From positions 558,001-622,000 of the forward strand of contig CM057063.1 in assembly GCA_029945375.1 (NCBI GenBank): a stretch of DNA of 64,000 nucleotides, in the 5' to 3' direction. This DNA comes from Agaricus subrufescens (Eukaryota > Basidiomycota > Agaricomycetes > Agaricales > Agaricaceae). Below, piece by piece: positions 1-11,346 of this stretch. Every line of letters starts with the position of its first letter. The first letter of the stretch is position 1. Both the position numbers and the translations under genes were made by a program. Below the pieces are notes generated by a model. That model did no database searches, was not told the DNA's origin, and saw only the letters and a program-made list of their open reading frames with translations.

Positions 1-333
1 GTTGAAAAACATTCCATCAATGGGGTCACATCGGAATTGAAAAGGTTGAGGATTGAGACAGCATGGAGTGCAGATGAGAGTGCAAGGGCCTGGAAGGCGA
101 TGGAGGAAGCGAATGCCTTGAAGAGGCAGAGTTTGGAAATGCGTTGGAAGAACATGGAGGCCTTGGAGCAGAACACGGAAGCACAGGAGAGGGTGAGAAG
201 AGTGGCGGAAGAGCAGACGTGGGAGATGAGGGGGCTAGTGGATGCAATGCACCTGAACACAGATGTGCGTTGGGAAGGTGAGGGTTGCTGGGGTCAGTAT
301 GGGGCAGAGAGGCTGGACAGGTGGATGGATTAA
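1..333 (+). CDS. 3' end of an open frame cut by the window edge; highly charged, helix-rich
   Basis: The frame is open from the first base to a TAA at 331-333, about 110 codons, so any start lies outside the window. The residues are rich in Glu, Arg, Ala and Trp with a heptad-like pattern, which suggests a coiled coil. I do not recognise a family. It sits beside a decayed chromovirus and has few CpGs, so it could be a retroelement-associated ORF or a chance frame in repeat DNA. It cannot be called a functional gene from this sequence. Confidence 0.25.
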   Translation, partial: VEKHSINGVTSELKRLRIETAWSADESARAWKAMEEANALKRQSLEMRWKNMEALEQNTEAQERVRRVAEEQTWEMRGLVDAMHLNTDVRWEGEGCWGQYGAERLDRWMD

Positions 334-592
334 AGAGACAGGGCCAGGGAATTGGGGTTGAGGTATGGTGGAAGCCCTGGAGGATCAGGAGGGTGGATGT
401 GAATGGGTTCCAGCATCTCCAACTGTATTATGTTTCTTGAACTTTAGGATACTTTGTAGTGGATGTCATTTCTTGGTGTTCTGGAAAATGCAATGGATTA
501 TTTGAAGTGAAGTCGGAATGAATTAATGAAATGGAGAATGACTTGAGGAACAGAAAGGAATAAGAGAATCGGAAAGAGATTAGTGGAAAGAA

Positions 593-1000
593 CTAAAGCA
601 GAAGAGGACCAGGTTTAGTGGGATAAGCAGCATGAAGATCGGAAACCAATTCCATTGCATGGCTGAGTTCTGTTGCAGGAAGCCAGGAGAATTTCTCATT
701 GGTATCCTCATAGCCCATCCACAATACCTTATACAATAACTTGCATGCCCTCTGATGATTGATCTTGGAGTCAATGATGCAAGATATTTCGTATTCCAGT
801 TCACCTTCGGCATTGATGGGATCTGGAGGAGGTTGGACATGATCTGGAATTTGATTGGTAGGTGCAGGTTTGACCATGGAGACATGGAATACTGGATGGA
901 CGGCACACATAGAGTCTGGAAGTTGGATTGTAAAGGAATGGGTTCCAGCCTGAGCAATAATTTTGTAGGGACCAAGATACTTTTCAGAAAGCTTCTTCAA
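593..1000 (-). pseudogene. Chromovirus chromodomain / polyprotein C-terminus
   Basis: This frame encodes about 135 residues. It begins with the SH3-like integrase tail typical of Ty3/gypsy elements (KLSEKYLGPYKI, then an HPVFHVSMVKP-type stretch). It then has a chromodomain-like region (YEISCIIDSK followed by LYKVLWMGYEDTNEKFSWLP). In living elements this domain tethers integrase to chromatin marks. It lies directly downstream of the split integrase and is one frame away from it, which is one of the inactivating frameshifts. Confidence 0.8.
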
Positions 1001-1003
1001 CAG

Positions 1004-1531
1004 TCAGGTAGTGTGGAAATACTTTGCCTTGACAAAGACTCTTTGACCAATTCTGAAGTTGGGTGCTGGTAACCAATGAGCATCAGCAGATACCTGGTAG
1101 CATTGTTGAGTGGATGCAATTTCAGATTTGAGAGTAGCGTGAAGTTCGTCAAGATCAATAGCGAATTCCCAAGCTTGTGAGGATGCAAGGTCACATTTGG
1201 GATGGATAGTGAGGGATGTGTGATAGCCTTTATTTGCAAAGAAGGGTGAGATACTGGTAGTAGGGCTGGGAGCATTATTGAATGTGAATTCTGCAAGTGG
1301 GAGGAGTTCTGACCAGTTGTCTTGCTGATAGTTACAGTAGATGCAGAGGTACTGTTCCAGAGTTTGATTTGTCCATTCCATTTGACCGTTGCCTTCAGGA
1401 TGATATCCAGAAGTGAAATGGAGTTTCATGTTGAGTGCTTGGCCAAGAGAGCAGAATAAATGGGATACAAACTCAGAACTGCAATTGGAAGTAACATGAT
1501 ACAGTGATATGGCCTGCGCTGTTTTACACAT
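1004..1531 (-). pseudogene. Chromovirus integrase, C-terminal half of the catalytic core
   Basis: About 175 residues of an rve-type integrase core. The region around the second acidic residue reads TSNCSSEFVSHLF, where active elements have Asp-Arg-Gly, so a catalytic residue is lost. It continues through the FTSGYHPEGNGQ segment and the NQTLEQYLCIYC segment to the PLAEF..NNAPS block. The upstream half of the same domain is at 4440-4755, separated by the nested insert. No functional enzyme can be made. Confidence 0.85.
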
Positions 1532-1539
1532 AGAAAATG

Positions 1540-4440
1540 TGCTAGCTAGTACTTACAAGGGTATAACACCCACTAGCTAAGGTGCAGGGTCAGAACATAA
1601 CCATCTCTTGACACCTCAATAGTATATCTCACAGTCTAATAAACTTGCCTTGACTCTTATATGGGAAAATTGTACTGTGTAAGGCAAATATAGTCACTAG
1701 CTACCAGGAATGATCTGAGTAGAGGCATTAGACTGGGTAGTGACAACTAGCTAGGCTGAAATACAACTGTGATGCTCTAGCTACCTAGACAAAACGTTGA
1801 TTTATGCTTAGCTAAGCTACAGATCACCCATCCAGAGATATACCCTTCAAAACAGTTGGCCTGCAGAAGACATTAGCTCAGACAGGGTACAGCTATCATG
1901 CAAACTAGCGAGCTGAACTCCCATCAGACTATTGTGGACCCACTAGCTAGCTGGACATATCACCGATTCAGATTCTCATCACATATTGACAATGAATCTG
2001 AGCAGGTAGAACATTCAGCCAAGTGGCCTTTGACATTCTGAAACCTGACAACATACCCATGTGGAGTCCAGAGGTAACACAATGATGACTAGCTACCATT
2101 GTTAGATGGAAGGGGTAAAGTGCTAAGCGGCATCAAGACAGCACCTGCTCTGACCATGATTATTGGTGCAGATCTGACCTATCTGTACCCTCAGCCCAGT
2201 CTATATGATACCCTTAGTAATAATAGAACTACTTTGTTAATATTTGTACGCATAATGTGAATATAAAAACCCTCTAGCTAGTGTCAAGAAAGGCAAGCAA
2301 TCTCCTGCCCATGTTGTTATGGCCCCAGCCATTTTACACATGAAAATATACGTTTAATGCAGCTAGGTGTACATATTAGGCTCAAGAACGAGTAATCAAT
2401 CACCCTGTTAGTAATAAGATTGGTTGAGGGCATGTGTGAAGACAGGTCGAACTAGGAATCAGTCAAGATTGTATCTGCAATTCCTAACAGGAAAACCGTA
2501 CTGTTAGGGGAAATATAATCGCATTTGAGGACTTAAAATGGAAGTCTTGAGACTGAGCCTAGGGAAACTTTATTGGGAATTATCATCGAGACTGGCTATG
2601 GGATGGCTCGAGGACTTAGCAGAGCGCAGTTCCTTTAGCAGACCTTATGCTAGACTGGTTCTATAACTACTACCTGCCTAATAGGGAAAGGCTAGGAAGT
2701 AGGGGACTCGCACATGTCAAGACTGAATGAACTGAAGTGAGACTGTCGGAATTATCAGTTGAGACTCTGAATTGGGCAGCAATAATGATAATCTCAAAGC
2801 AACTGGAGGCGAGCTGGAAATTTGGTCTAATCGAGAACATCTTATCGACAGGTTGATCAGTGGGGGATGAGTCTCGAGGGTTCCTAGACTAGGGTCTAGG
2901 GTTGGAACCTTGTTAGCCAATGAAGAGCAAGGGATTAGGCAAGTGTGATGTTCAGTTGAGGTGACTGAATAGTCGAGACTGTTGATTGGTGGAGAAGGAT
3001 GAGTCGAGAAGACTATACCCATTCAGTGCTGGATACGGACTTGGTTAATTGTTTCATAAATTGTTTATTTTGTCTCAGTTTTTTATTGTGTATTGTATAT
3101 AGTTGCCAGTCAAGGACAAGGTTTGGAATCAAATCTTTGCCCAAGCACTGTGTGAGTGAAATCGAGTTGGTTAAACTTCGCAGTGTTCTAAGCATTTCTT
3201 AAAGTTCTTTCTCAACTCGGAAGGACTTGTGTTCTGCTCAAGAGAGTATCTTCACTGGTCTAATAGGATTGCGATAGCATTTGGTGCTAGCTCGACTTGT
3301 CTTGCAGTCTGTCTCAAAGTGCAAAGGCAGGTCAAGGCTCTCCAAGTTTGTTGAGGCATCACTAGGGCGGACTCGCTACCCCTCCTAGATAGGTGTCTAA
3401 CCCATCCTATTGAGGACAGTTGTTGCGAGCTTAGCCACTTGTCGCAAAGGTTCTAATCGAAACGGCACAGGTCTGGAAGAGGTCTCTATTCAGTTGAGAC
3501 TTGTTTCACATTTCTATTCTACCCCTATTTTCATTTAATACTTAATCAAGACTCTTACTTTCACTTTCTTTCTGATTTATTCTCCCCACGAACCGCACTC
3601 AAGACTCAGTGTATTTCAAAGGGTTGCATTCACATTTGGTTTTATATTTTTATATTTTATCTTTCCACATTCACACCAATCTAGTCTCTTCAACATCTAG
3701 CTTTGAGGATTGTGATTTGTAAAGTAGCGATCTAATAAGTGAATAACAACTAGCTTGCGAGAGCACTTCTAGAAAAAACTCAGACTAGTTCAGCAGTTCA
3801 CGTCATAGATGTTACCCATTCAGAGAATTCACTAAGTTGCCAGTGATATGATAGTTTAAGAGACTAGCTAGGCTATCATTGCACACTTATATCCAGTAGA
3901 GATGTAAGTCAGTGCTAGCTTGAGTTGTAATTGTGGAGTCAGTGGTTAACTGGCAAGTTATATCATCGCAGCTCTTCATTAAACATCATTGGTGGAACTT
4001 AGCTTGGCTACAATGCAGTAGCTAGAGTTTGAAGTTCACATAGCCCTTTGGCCTGTTTGTAGCTAGAACAGTTTGAGGATTCTTTGATTTGGAATTCATT
4101 CTTTATTAACCTTTTAACTTTGAAATAACCTTTTCTCTTGAATATCTCCCCACAAATTTGCATTTATGAGTACTAGTTAGTGGAGTGTTGTGTGGTTTAT
4201 AAACTAGCTACACCTTAAATGTTCCATTTTCTGCCTCTACAATGGTTATGCCATAGTTCCTTTCTGGGACTACAGTTGTGCTCCTGTGGTCACTCTACAA
4301 CCAATGCAATGTGGGCCATAACTTTCTAATGGCCAATGCAACAGTATCTGGATTGGTACTCATTCCTATTGCAATGTGACTTCTATATTTCTATTCTGAT
4401 TCCTATTTCTATTATCTGGAACTATTCCTTTTACATACTC
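1540..4440. mobile_element. Nested, mostly non-coding insertion splitting the chromovirus integrase
   Basis: The integrase reading stops near 1535 and resumes near 4440, so about 2.9 kb has been inserted. The insert has no convincing long ORF. It is unusually rich in CTAG/AGCTAG motifs (for example near 1548, 1738, 1942, 3298 and 3865). Its right edge (4240-4440) is a diverged, inverted match to the host element's upstream LTR-like region (8960-9175), which suggests a related non-autonomous LTR element in opposite orientation. A short shared stretch (TTTTACACAT) occurs near 1523 and 2332. Exact termini and target duplication were not resolved. Confidence 0.55.
4240..4440 (-). repeat. Inverted copy of LTR-like sequence (partner at 8960-9175)
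   Basis: The reverse complement of this stretch aligns with 8960-9175. Shared blocks include GAGTACCAATCCAGA, AAAGTTATGGCC, GTTGTAGAG and AGTCCCAGAAAGGAACTA. The copies are diverged but clearly related over roughly 200 bp. The pair brackets the 5' part of the decayed chromovirus and marks the right edge of the nested insert. It is most likely an LTR fragment of a related element inserted in reverse. Confidence 0.7.
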
Positions 4441-5136
4441 TACTCCTGTATAACAAAGAGTTGAGCAAGTTCAGCGGAATTAATGGTATCATATGTCGGA
4501 ATGAAAATGGCTTGTTTTGTGAGGCAGTCCACAATAAATAGAATGCTATCAAATCCAGAGGATTGTGGAAGTTTGTTGATAAAGTCCATAGAGATAGAAT
4601 GCCAGGGACGTTCTGGGATTGGAAGCTGCTTGAGAGTCCCGTAAGGTCAGTGATGTTGAGGTTTGGATCACATGCAGGTAACACAACTCTTGCAGAAGTG
4701 CTTGACAAAGTTGCAGATTCCAGGCCACGTATAACTCCTTTGGAATTAATTCCAAAGTCTTGTTCTGACCAAAATGGCCACCCAGGATATGGTCATGGTG
4801 GTATTGTGTGATGCAAAGTCATAAGGTGTTAGCATCAGGAACATAGATCCAGTCATCGAGCCTAAGGAAGCCATCAGAAGTGAGAGACCATCTCTCTCAG
4901 GGCAATGCAAGGTGCTGTGCAGCAATGGGATCTTTGGAAAGTGTGGAAAGGATGTCAGAATGGAGTTGCAAAAGATCAATGATAGTAGTGGCACAGAACA
5001 CAGGGGTCACAAGGGATGAGGCACAGAGAGATGAAGTGAGTTGTTCTTGAGTGAATACTGGACAGAAGTTGTGCGGATTGACCAAAGCATAGCCCTTATC
5101 CTCCTCTTTTAGGTAGACATCCCAGCGTCTCATCAA
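4440..5136 (-). pseudogene. Chromovirus RNase H-integrase linker and N-terminal half of integrase
   Basis: Read on the minus strand, this covers the stretch after RNase H (MRRWDVYLKEEDKGYALVNP), then a zinc-binding-type region (about 4800-4680) and the start of the rve core with the first catalytic Asp context (FDSILFIVDCLTKQAIFIP, about 4555-4500). A frameshift near 4720 separates the two parts. The domain is cut at about 4440 by the nested insert and continues at 1531-1004. Confidence 0.75.
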
Positions 5137-5166
5137 AGCATCCAGCTTTGTTCCTAGTTTATTGGG

Positions 5167-6250
5167 TCAGAAACAGATGACCAAGTTAAACTGCGAGAGG
5201 TATTCTGACCATCGTGCTTGCCAACAGGTCAGGAGCTTGGTCATTGCGAAATATTCCAAGTTCTTATGGCCGGTAACAACATCAATTGGAAGGGAAGCCC
5301 CCTCTAGGTAATGATGCCAGATGCAGAACACCTCAAGGATAGCAAGAAGTTCTTTATCATGAGTGTCGCAGTTGAGTTCTGGAGACAAGAGTGTGGGAAT
5401 GGAATGTGATAGGATGAATGTCACTGTCAGGGGATGCAATGGAAAGGATAGTGGCTAAGGCATAGTCAGAAGCATCAGTCTCAATGATGATTTGCAAGTC
5501 TGGAATCCAGTGAGTGAGGATGGGAGCAGAAGTGAAGGCCTTCTTGAGGGTTTCGAAGGCATTCTGGGCATTGGAACCAAAGTTCCAAGGGATCCCTTTG
5601 CAAGTAAGACAAGTTAAGGGAACCACAATGTCAGAATAGCTGTAGATGAAGTGACAATAGAAGTTTGCAAACCCTAAGAAGGATTGAATGTCCTTTACTT
5701 TCTGAGGTTCTGGCCAGTCCTGGATAGTCTTGACCTTGTCATTGGACATAGTCAGACCGTCAGCAGAAAGGATGTACCTGAGATATTCCACCATGTCGGA
5801 ATTGAATTCACATTTGTCAGCTCACGGATAGAGACCATGTTCACAAAGTCGCTTCAGCACCTCTCTGACATGTTTCTGGTGTTGAGTTGGATTGTTGGAA
5901 TAGATGAGGATGTCATTGAGGTAGATGGTAACACATATGTCTAGCAAGTCCTGGAAAATGTCATTCATGAACCACTGGAATGTGGCAGGAGCATTGCTGA
6001 GACCAAAAGGCATGACAAGCCATTCAAAGGACCTATAACAAGTCCAGAAGGCTGTTTTCCACTTGTCGCCTTCCGCAATACAGATGAGGTGATATGCATG
6101 CCGAAGATCAATCTTCATATAGATGTGAGCTTTGTGAGGAGAGTCAAGGAGATCTGAAATGAGAGGAAGTGGGTAGCAATCCTTCCAAGTAATCTGATTG
6201 AGACCACAGAAGTTGACGCAGAGACAAAGGGAACCATCCTTCTTCTTCAC
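5167..6250 (-). pseudogene. Chromovirus reverse transcriptase and RNase H
   Basis: Positions 6250-5822 encode RT motifs starting at [21 protein letters not shown] and including the palm segments [10 protein letters not shown] and [11 protein letters not shown]. The catalytic box reads [10 protein letters not shown], so the usual YLDD has lost one Asp. Positions 5794-5357 contain the RT thumb/connection (VEYLRYILSADGL, IQSFLGFANFY) and the start of RNase H (IIETDASDYALA). Positions 5439-5167 carry the RNase H DKELLAI..WHHYLEG block in another frame. A stop near 5820 and a frameshift near 5400 break the polyprotein. Confidence 0.85.
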
Positions 6251-6580
6251 AAAAAGAACAGGAGTGCCATGGGGAGAGGTTGCAGGTCAGATGAAGCCAA
6301 TAGAGAGGTTTTCGTCAATGAATTTGCAAAGAGCTTGAAGTTCTGTTTGTGACAGGGAATAGATTGGACCTATAGGAGGTGCAGTACTGTCCTCTAAGTC
6401 GATCTTGAGATTGTAGTGTTGATGCATTGCTAGTGTATCCACATGGGACTTGCTGAACACATCCACAAATTCATGGTATTCTGCTGGAATAGTGGAAAGG
6501 TCAACAGGAGATTCCTTGACAGAGGATGCTGCAGTGATAACTGAGTGAAGATTGAGGGCGAAGCAATGAGAGCCAGGAAG

Positions 6581-7036
6581 TCAGGATGCTTGCACAAAAG
6601 CAGTGGCATTGACTAGACAAATGTCTATCCTGGCAGGTGAATCAGAAGTTGCTTCTGTGATGGAATCTGATACCAACATTTGTGGCACAGTGTCATCAGA
6701 AGGCAGCATGTGAAGAGTGGGCGGAATCTCAACAGGAGTGGAATGGAAAGTGATGCAGCCAGTAACCCAGTCAATCAACAGATTGTAATGGGACAGCCAG
6801 TCATGCCCAAGAACCACTAGAGTCTGCAGATCCAGCAAAGTGACATAGAGGGAAAGAGTCATAGATTCACCAGTAGGAAAAGATACAGGAAATTTCACAA
6901 CCTCAGAAACAAAAGAGCTAGAAGTCCCATTGAAGAGATGAAGTTTAATAGGAGGAATTGGAACTGTCAGGATACCATGTGTACAAACAAAGGAATTTGA
7001 AATAAAACAATGAGTTGAACCACTGTCCACCAGCAC
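6581..7036 (-). pseudogene. Chromovirus aspartic protease
   Basis: The frame opens with MLVDSGSTHCFIS, the DSG active-site motif of retropepsin-like proteases. It continues with the usual second conserved block (LVVLGHDWLSHYN), giving about 150 residues. It is in the same frame as the RT region at 6250 but separated from it by an in-frame stop at 6581, and it is out of frame with gag. Confidence 0.8.
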
Positions 7037-7191
7037 AGGAATGTTGGGAATAGAAGAAATGTCTGTAGGGGAAAGAAAAACACAAAGGGAATTCAGATCA
7101 GAAAGAGCAGAAGCATTGAGACAAACTCTCTCTGAAGCACAGAGGGTGTCAACACAATCTCCTGCCTGTGCAGAGTCAAGGGGACCACAGA

Positions 7192-8778
7192 TTAGTTTCC
7201 TGAGCTCACAGGAGCGGAACTCATGGAAGTACCTTCAGCTACAGCTGATTGGCCCTTTGGCTTGTTAGAGTTGTTGGATTTGCCAGTATTCTTCTTTGGG
7301 CCATTCTCAGCCATATAGCCACTACCTCCACAGAACATACACAAGTTCTTGTCCTTCCAACACTGGCATTCCTGAGGAGTGAGTTTGCCATTGCGACCGA
7401 GGACATTTGCAAGAGGATTCGAGGATGAAGAAGAGGAACTGGATTGTGAATTTGCATTTGCAGGTTTTCCAGGTTTAGAGTTGTTGTTAGATTGGTTACC
7501 AGAAGACAATGATTGGGATTGTGGGTTGTTGTTGCTGGAATTTGCGGGTTTGTTCTTCTGCTTTTGTTGCAGGTTGGAGTCCTTCAAAGTGGATTGCTTG
7601 TTGGCACAGTTCTGTTTGCAATGGCATTCCCAGTGGCGGTTGTCAATGCACATAGCCAGGTCTCATAATTCCCAAAGAGTGGAGGGTTTGTTGGTTGGAA
7701 GTGAGAAAAGGACGTCCTGGATGCAATTGGGAAGACTGCGATAATAGTGATGGACCAAAACAGAATCAGGCCAGTGAAGACGCAACATGAGACAAGCGAA
7801 GGAGATGTTATACTTGTTGATATGGTCATTAGCAGACATGGTAAGATGCTCAATCTCTTCCACAGCCTTGTTTACAGGATCCAAGGAACCAAAATTGGAG
7901 ACAAGTTCATGGAAGAACAAGTCCCAGTTATTATACCAGGGAACTAATTCCCATATTGGATTCTCCTTGAGAGTTGTTTGAAACCAAGTTTGAGCAGAAC
8001 CAGAAAGATAAGAGAAGGCGAAGGAAACCCTTGTGTGTTGTGATGGAAATTGATTTGGATTAGCCTCAAAGTAGAGGCGGCACTGAAAGATGAATTTGTT
8101 GAGCTTGTGAGGTTCCTTGCTGTTGAAAGAAGTCAGTTCCTTGATTGCGACTTTAGGAGTTTTGGCAGGAGGTTGCAAAGAATTCCGAGTGAGTGTATCC
8201 GAGATAGTTGATAGGAGGTTGGCTAGAACATGATTCGGAACATGTTGACCATCTTCATTGTCATCTCCATCCTCTCCTCCATCTCCATCTCCATCTCCTG
8301 GATCTCCACCTCCATCTCCACCTCCATCATCATCACCACCACCACCACTATCTTTTCCCTTACCCTTATCCCTTCCACCAGATCCATTGTAAGTTCTGGG
8401 GTTCTGGTGAGTGCCAGGAACGTCAGAAACAGGAGTACCCTCCTGAGAGTGACCATGGGGTACTGATTGAGAACCTTCCTGGTCTTGAGGGGTGCAAGAA
8501 CCCAAACCAGAAACTCAGTGAGACATGTCAGGGGTTTCAGAAACACAGGTATGAGAATCTGAAGTTTTTGTAGAACTGCGAGGTTTAGGTTGATGAGCAG
8601 GGGGAAGTGGAATGTTGCCAGGAGAAGTACCAGATGCGAAAGTAACACTGCAAGTGCGACTCATACAAAAGCAAAGTGTGGAACCAGCTGGAGCAGGAGT
8701 CTGAAATACTGTTAAGACTACAACTGCAGAGTCAGAACTAGGCAGTTCTGATTGAGGGATAGGCATTGGCCTCAGCAA
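7192..8778 (-). pseudogene. Chromovirus gag with defective zinc knuckle
   Basis: One reading frame runs from an ATG at 8778 to 7192 but is interrupted by in-frame stops at about 8515 and 7663. Residues encoded around 8350-8270 form an Asp/Gly-rich run. The capsid-like region follows (CRLYFEANPNQFPSQ, YLSGSAQTWFQ). The C-terminal knuckle near 7340-7290 reads CMFCGGSGYMAENG, where the expected His and last Cys of a CCHC knuckle are replaced by Tyr and Gly. A Ser/Asn-rich linker lies between. The gene is non-functional. Confidence 0.8.
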
Positions 8779-8819
8779 TGTGAAGGCACACTGTGCCCTC
8801 CAGTGGGTTCCAGATGCCT

Positions 8820-9356
8820 AGAGAGCAATAGCAGAATAGAACACAAGTTGCAGAATGCTTAGTGGAAAGATAGGAATCAAGAGGGAATAAAATCTAAGTC
8901 AATTTCAGACTAAGGAATAGATACAGGAATCAGAAACTTATATATGAATATACATTGGAGTAGGAAATGGAATAGGAAAGTTTCAGATTAAAGAATAAGA
9001 AAATCAGAATAAGGAATAGATGTTGTATCGCAATATGGTTGAGTACCAATCCAGAATCCATTGTGTTGGCCATTGGAAAGTTATGGCCTGCATTGTGTTG
9101 GTTGTAGAGCAACCACAGGAGCGCAACCATAGTCCCAGAAAGGAACTACAGCATAACCAGCCAACCACTACTGGTTCCAGGAAGCAGACTTACCAATTAA
9201 AAGAACCCAAAAGACAACAGTCCTGAGTGGATCCCATCAAAAGGAAACTTGACAGCAAGATTCCTTGGAATGTACCAGAAATGGAAATGGAACGTTCTAG
9301 ATAGAAAAGGAAATGTCAGGAATGATCGGAAAGTTCTGGAAACAGAATATAACAAA
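8820..9356 (-). repeat. Candidate 5' LTR of the chromovirus
   Basis: This A/G-rich stretch lies between the gag start and the gene-X relic. Its outer edge on the minus strand starts TGTTATATTC, a normal TG start. Part of it (8960-9175) recurs inverted at 4240-4440. A weakly similar stretch downstream of the chromodomain (about 440-590, sharing GAATCGGAAAG-like blocks) may be the other LTR. Boundaries and primer-binding site were not established. Confidence 0.4.
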
Positions 9357-10592
9357 TGGCCTCAGTGGTACTTCATTGGCCATGATCATTATGCCTATAT
9401 ACTACAAAAACCAGATGCTTCCACCTTGCCAAACCATCCTTTCCACCAGTGCTGGTGGGATATAACCAAATCTAACTTTTGATGTGATCAAGGACTGGAG
9501 TTCAGATTATTGTCACCCAATATCCTGGCAGAATTTCATACTATCCAGGAAACTCTCATGAATGAAGTCAGGTCTTGGGCATGCTTGAATGGGGCTGACT
9601 ACCAAAAACTTGTGGAGTGCTCTGCAAAAATGTGTCACTGTATATCAACACTTTGTTTCACACCTCTACCTTACAACAGTGTTACTCTTACCATTGCCTC
9701 AGCTCAAAGGTATTGCCTAGAAACCCACACAATGCTCAACAAAATCATGACGTCAAAAAGCACACCCTTCCAAACTACCTACCCTCCAGCTGACAACACC
9801 TGTTTTGGATGTGTAACTGATTGTATCACTCTTGTTCATGTATGAGAAAGGAATCCCAGTCTGGTATGTCTGTCCTTCATCACAGGTACCACTGAATATG
9901 GACATTGTGCAACAAGCCCCAGTAATTTGACCTTTGTGAGTCAGAATCCAGACAAAGCAGTGGCCAAATGCACCCATCTTCTACCAAGGTCCGATTTTTT
10001 GTGAAATGCATGCTGGAATCAAAAGTTGGAAACCTGGTAAACTTCAACTCCACCTTCTTGGCTGAGGTTCTGTACTTAATTTGGACACCTTGACTTTGAC
10101 TAACAATTATGGTCCTACACAGACCTATGCTGCTCCCAACTCAACAAGAAAACATGTTGAACCTTGTAAGTCATCCTGTTACTATGTCAACCTCTCATCC
10201 AAAGCCCAATTTGCATTGATATGCAGACTCTAAGGCTAAAGCCACTGCTAAAGTGGCAGAGACAAAACCAATTACTACTGCTATTGATTCTGATCTTTTC
10301 AAAATCATTGGTGTACCATATCAAACCCATTCCCTCAACCCATGCAAGAAAGCACTCACAGACATCAAACCAGATCCCTATCACATCATTCAACATCATA
10401 GTTAACTGAATCTTTGCCTGATCAACTTATTGTTTGGGATGTCAAGGATCATAGCTTTCATGTTGAACTTACCACTCTAGATCACCTTATCTTGGCCACC
10501 ATGTGGAGTGGACACAAGGGACGTGTATTCAGGACAGAAACTTAAATGCTTTAGGGTCACAAGGTGTAACTCTATCACTCAAAGTTCTGGAC
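9357..10592 (+). pseudogene. Relic of gene X, truncated and CpG-depleted
   Basis: From GGCCTCAGTGGTACTTC onward the sequence follows the intact gene X (26338 onward) almost base for base, but with stops, an internal deletion near 10405 (joining what corresponds to about 27380 and 27805), and loss of its 5' part where the chromovirus begins. Most differences are C-to-T or G-to-A at CpG sites. For example, X has CCCGACATCGCGG where the relic has CCCAATATCCTGG. It ends about 10592, where it is fused to a MEX67 fragment. It cannot encode the full protein. Confidence 0.9.
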
Positions 10593-10649
10593 TTCAAGTT
10601 GTTCAATGCTGCTTGTTGATCCAATGGGAGCAATAATGCTGTGAACATT

Positions 10650-11010
10650 TGTTGACAAGACAGCTGCTACCGCAGCATGGAGTTCGGATAGACTCACATT
10701 GTATCTGTCTTGAATGGCAAGAGAACTTGAGGTTATAGTGTAGAGAGTAGAGCTGTTAAGCTAGTAGGAGCAAAGTGGAGATAGAACTGGAACTGATATT
10801 CTATGGAATACATGTAGGGTTTATATACTTGACAGAGAACCTCATAATTGTAAAGGGTATTGTGAAACATACGAGTAAAACAGGAGTCTGCAGAAGGAGT
10901 CCGTAGTAAACATGCATAAAATAAATGAAAAGGTGTGGCATAGTACATATTGCACAGTAGTTGCTCATACATGTCATACCGAGCATATAACTCAAGGTAT
11001 TTTGTCAACA
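10650..11010. mobile_element. Solo LTR (about 361 bp) inserted in MEX67 fragment 1
   Basis: The MEX67 match breaks at 10650 and resumes at 11011. The intervening DNA starts TGTTGACAA and ends TTGTCAACA, a 9-bp terminal inverted repeat with TG...CA ends typical of LTRs. No coding sequence of an element is present, so this looks like a solo LTR left by recombination. Flanking bases (ACATT and ACACA) are only an imperfect candidate target duplication. Confidence 0.65.
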
Positions 11011-11226
11011 ACACAGTCATTTCCTGAGCAGCATTCAATCCATCCTTAGCCTGTACTAGCATAGGTCATATCTTCCACATGTTTGAATTTGAGTAGCCTC
11101 AGATCATAAGTTGGTCCAATAAGATTGTTATGTCCCAGCCAGCCAACTTGGCCCTGGTGTCCAATATTAGACATACATAGACCTCATAGTATGAGAAGAC
11201 TAACCTAGAACCACCAGAGGTGGCGG

Positions 11227-11346
11227 CATCAGCAAAAGGTTTGGCTACTTGAAGCTACTTGAAGGTACTTGAGGGCTACTTGAGAATTCTCAAGTAGCCC
11301 TCAAGTACCTTCAAGTAGCTTCAAGTAGCCAAACCTTTTGCTGATG
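11227..11346. repeat. Perfect 120-bp palindrome (60-bp arms, no spacer)
   Basis: The arms 11227-11286 and 11287-11346 are exact reverse complements centred on GAATTC. Inside each arm, 10-base units related to GCTACTTGAA are repeated in tandem. The paralogous MEX67 segments near 18950 and 32350 read straight through (CAGAGGCAGGGAG), so about 130 bp was inserted here. The arm ends continue imperfectly: CGGCATC on the left against CGGCCATC on the reversed right. It is probably a foldback or MITE-like insertion. The RNA would form a long hairpin. Confidence 0.9.

Larger units (their letters stand above)
420..9356 (-). mobile_element. Decayed Ty3/gypsy chromovirus (minus strand), with a nested insertion
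   Basis: Read on the minus strand, the order is gag, aspartic protease, reverse transcriptase, RNase H, integrase, then a C-terminal chromodomain. That is the arrangement of chromodomain-bearing Ty3/gypsy elements of fungi. Coding is broken by several in-frame stops and by frameshifts (gag to protease, RNase H near 5400, integrase near 4720). Key catalytic residues are lost: the RT box reads YLND instead of YLDD, and the second integrase Asp is Asn. A 2.9-kb insert splits the integrase. The upstream end abuts a gene-X relic at about 9356, where the minus strand starts TGTTATATTC, a plausible LTR start. The downstream LTR is only weakly recognisable around 420-590, so that boundary is approximate. 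The element is clearly dead. Confidence 0.85.

Noticed and set aside
8208..8573. Plus-strand His/Leu-rich frames opposite gag
   Set aside because: They are the complement of the Asp/Gly-rich gag linker (GAT/GGT-type repeats on the minus strand). The His runs are a shadow of that repeat, not a metal-binding protein.
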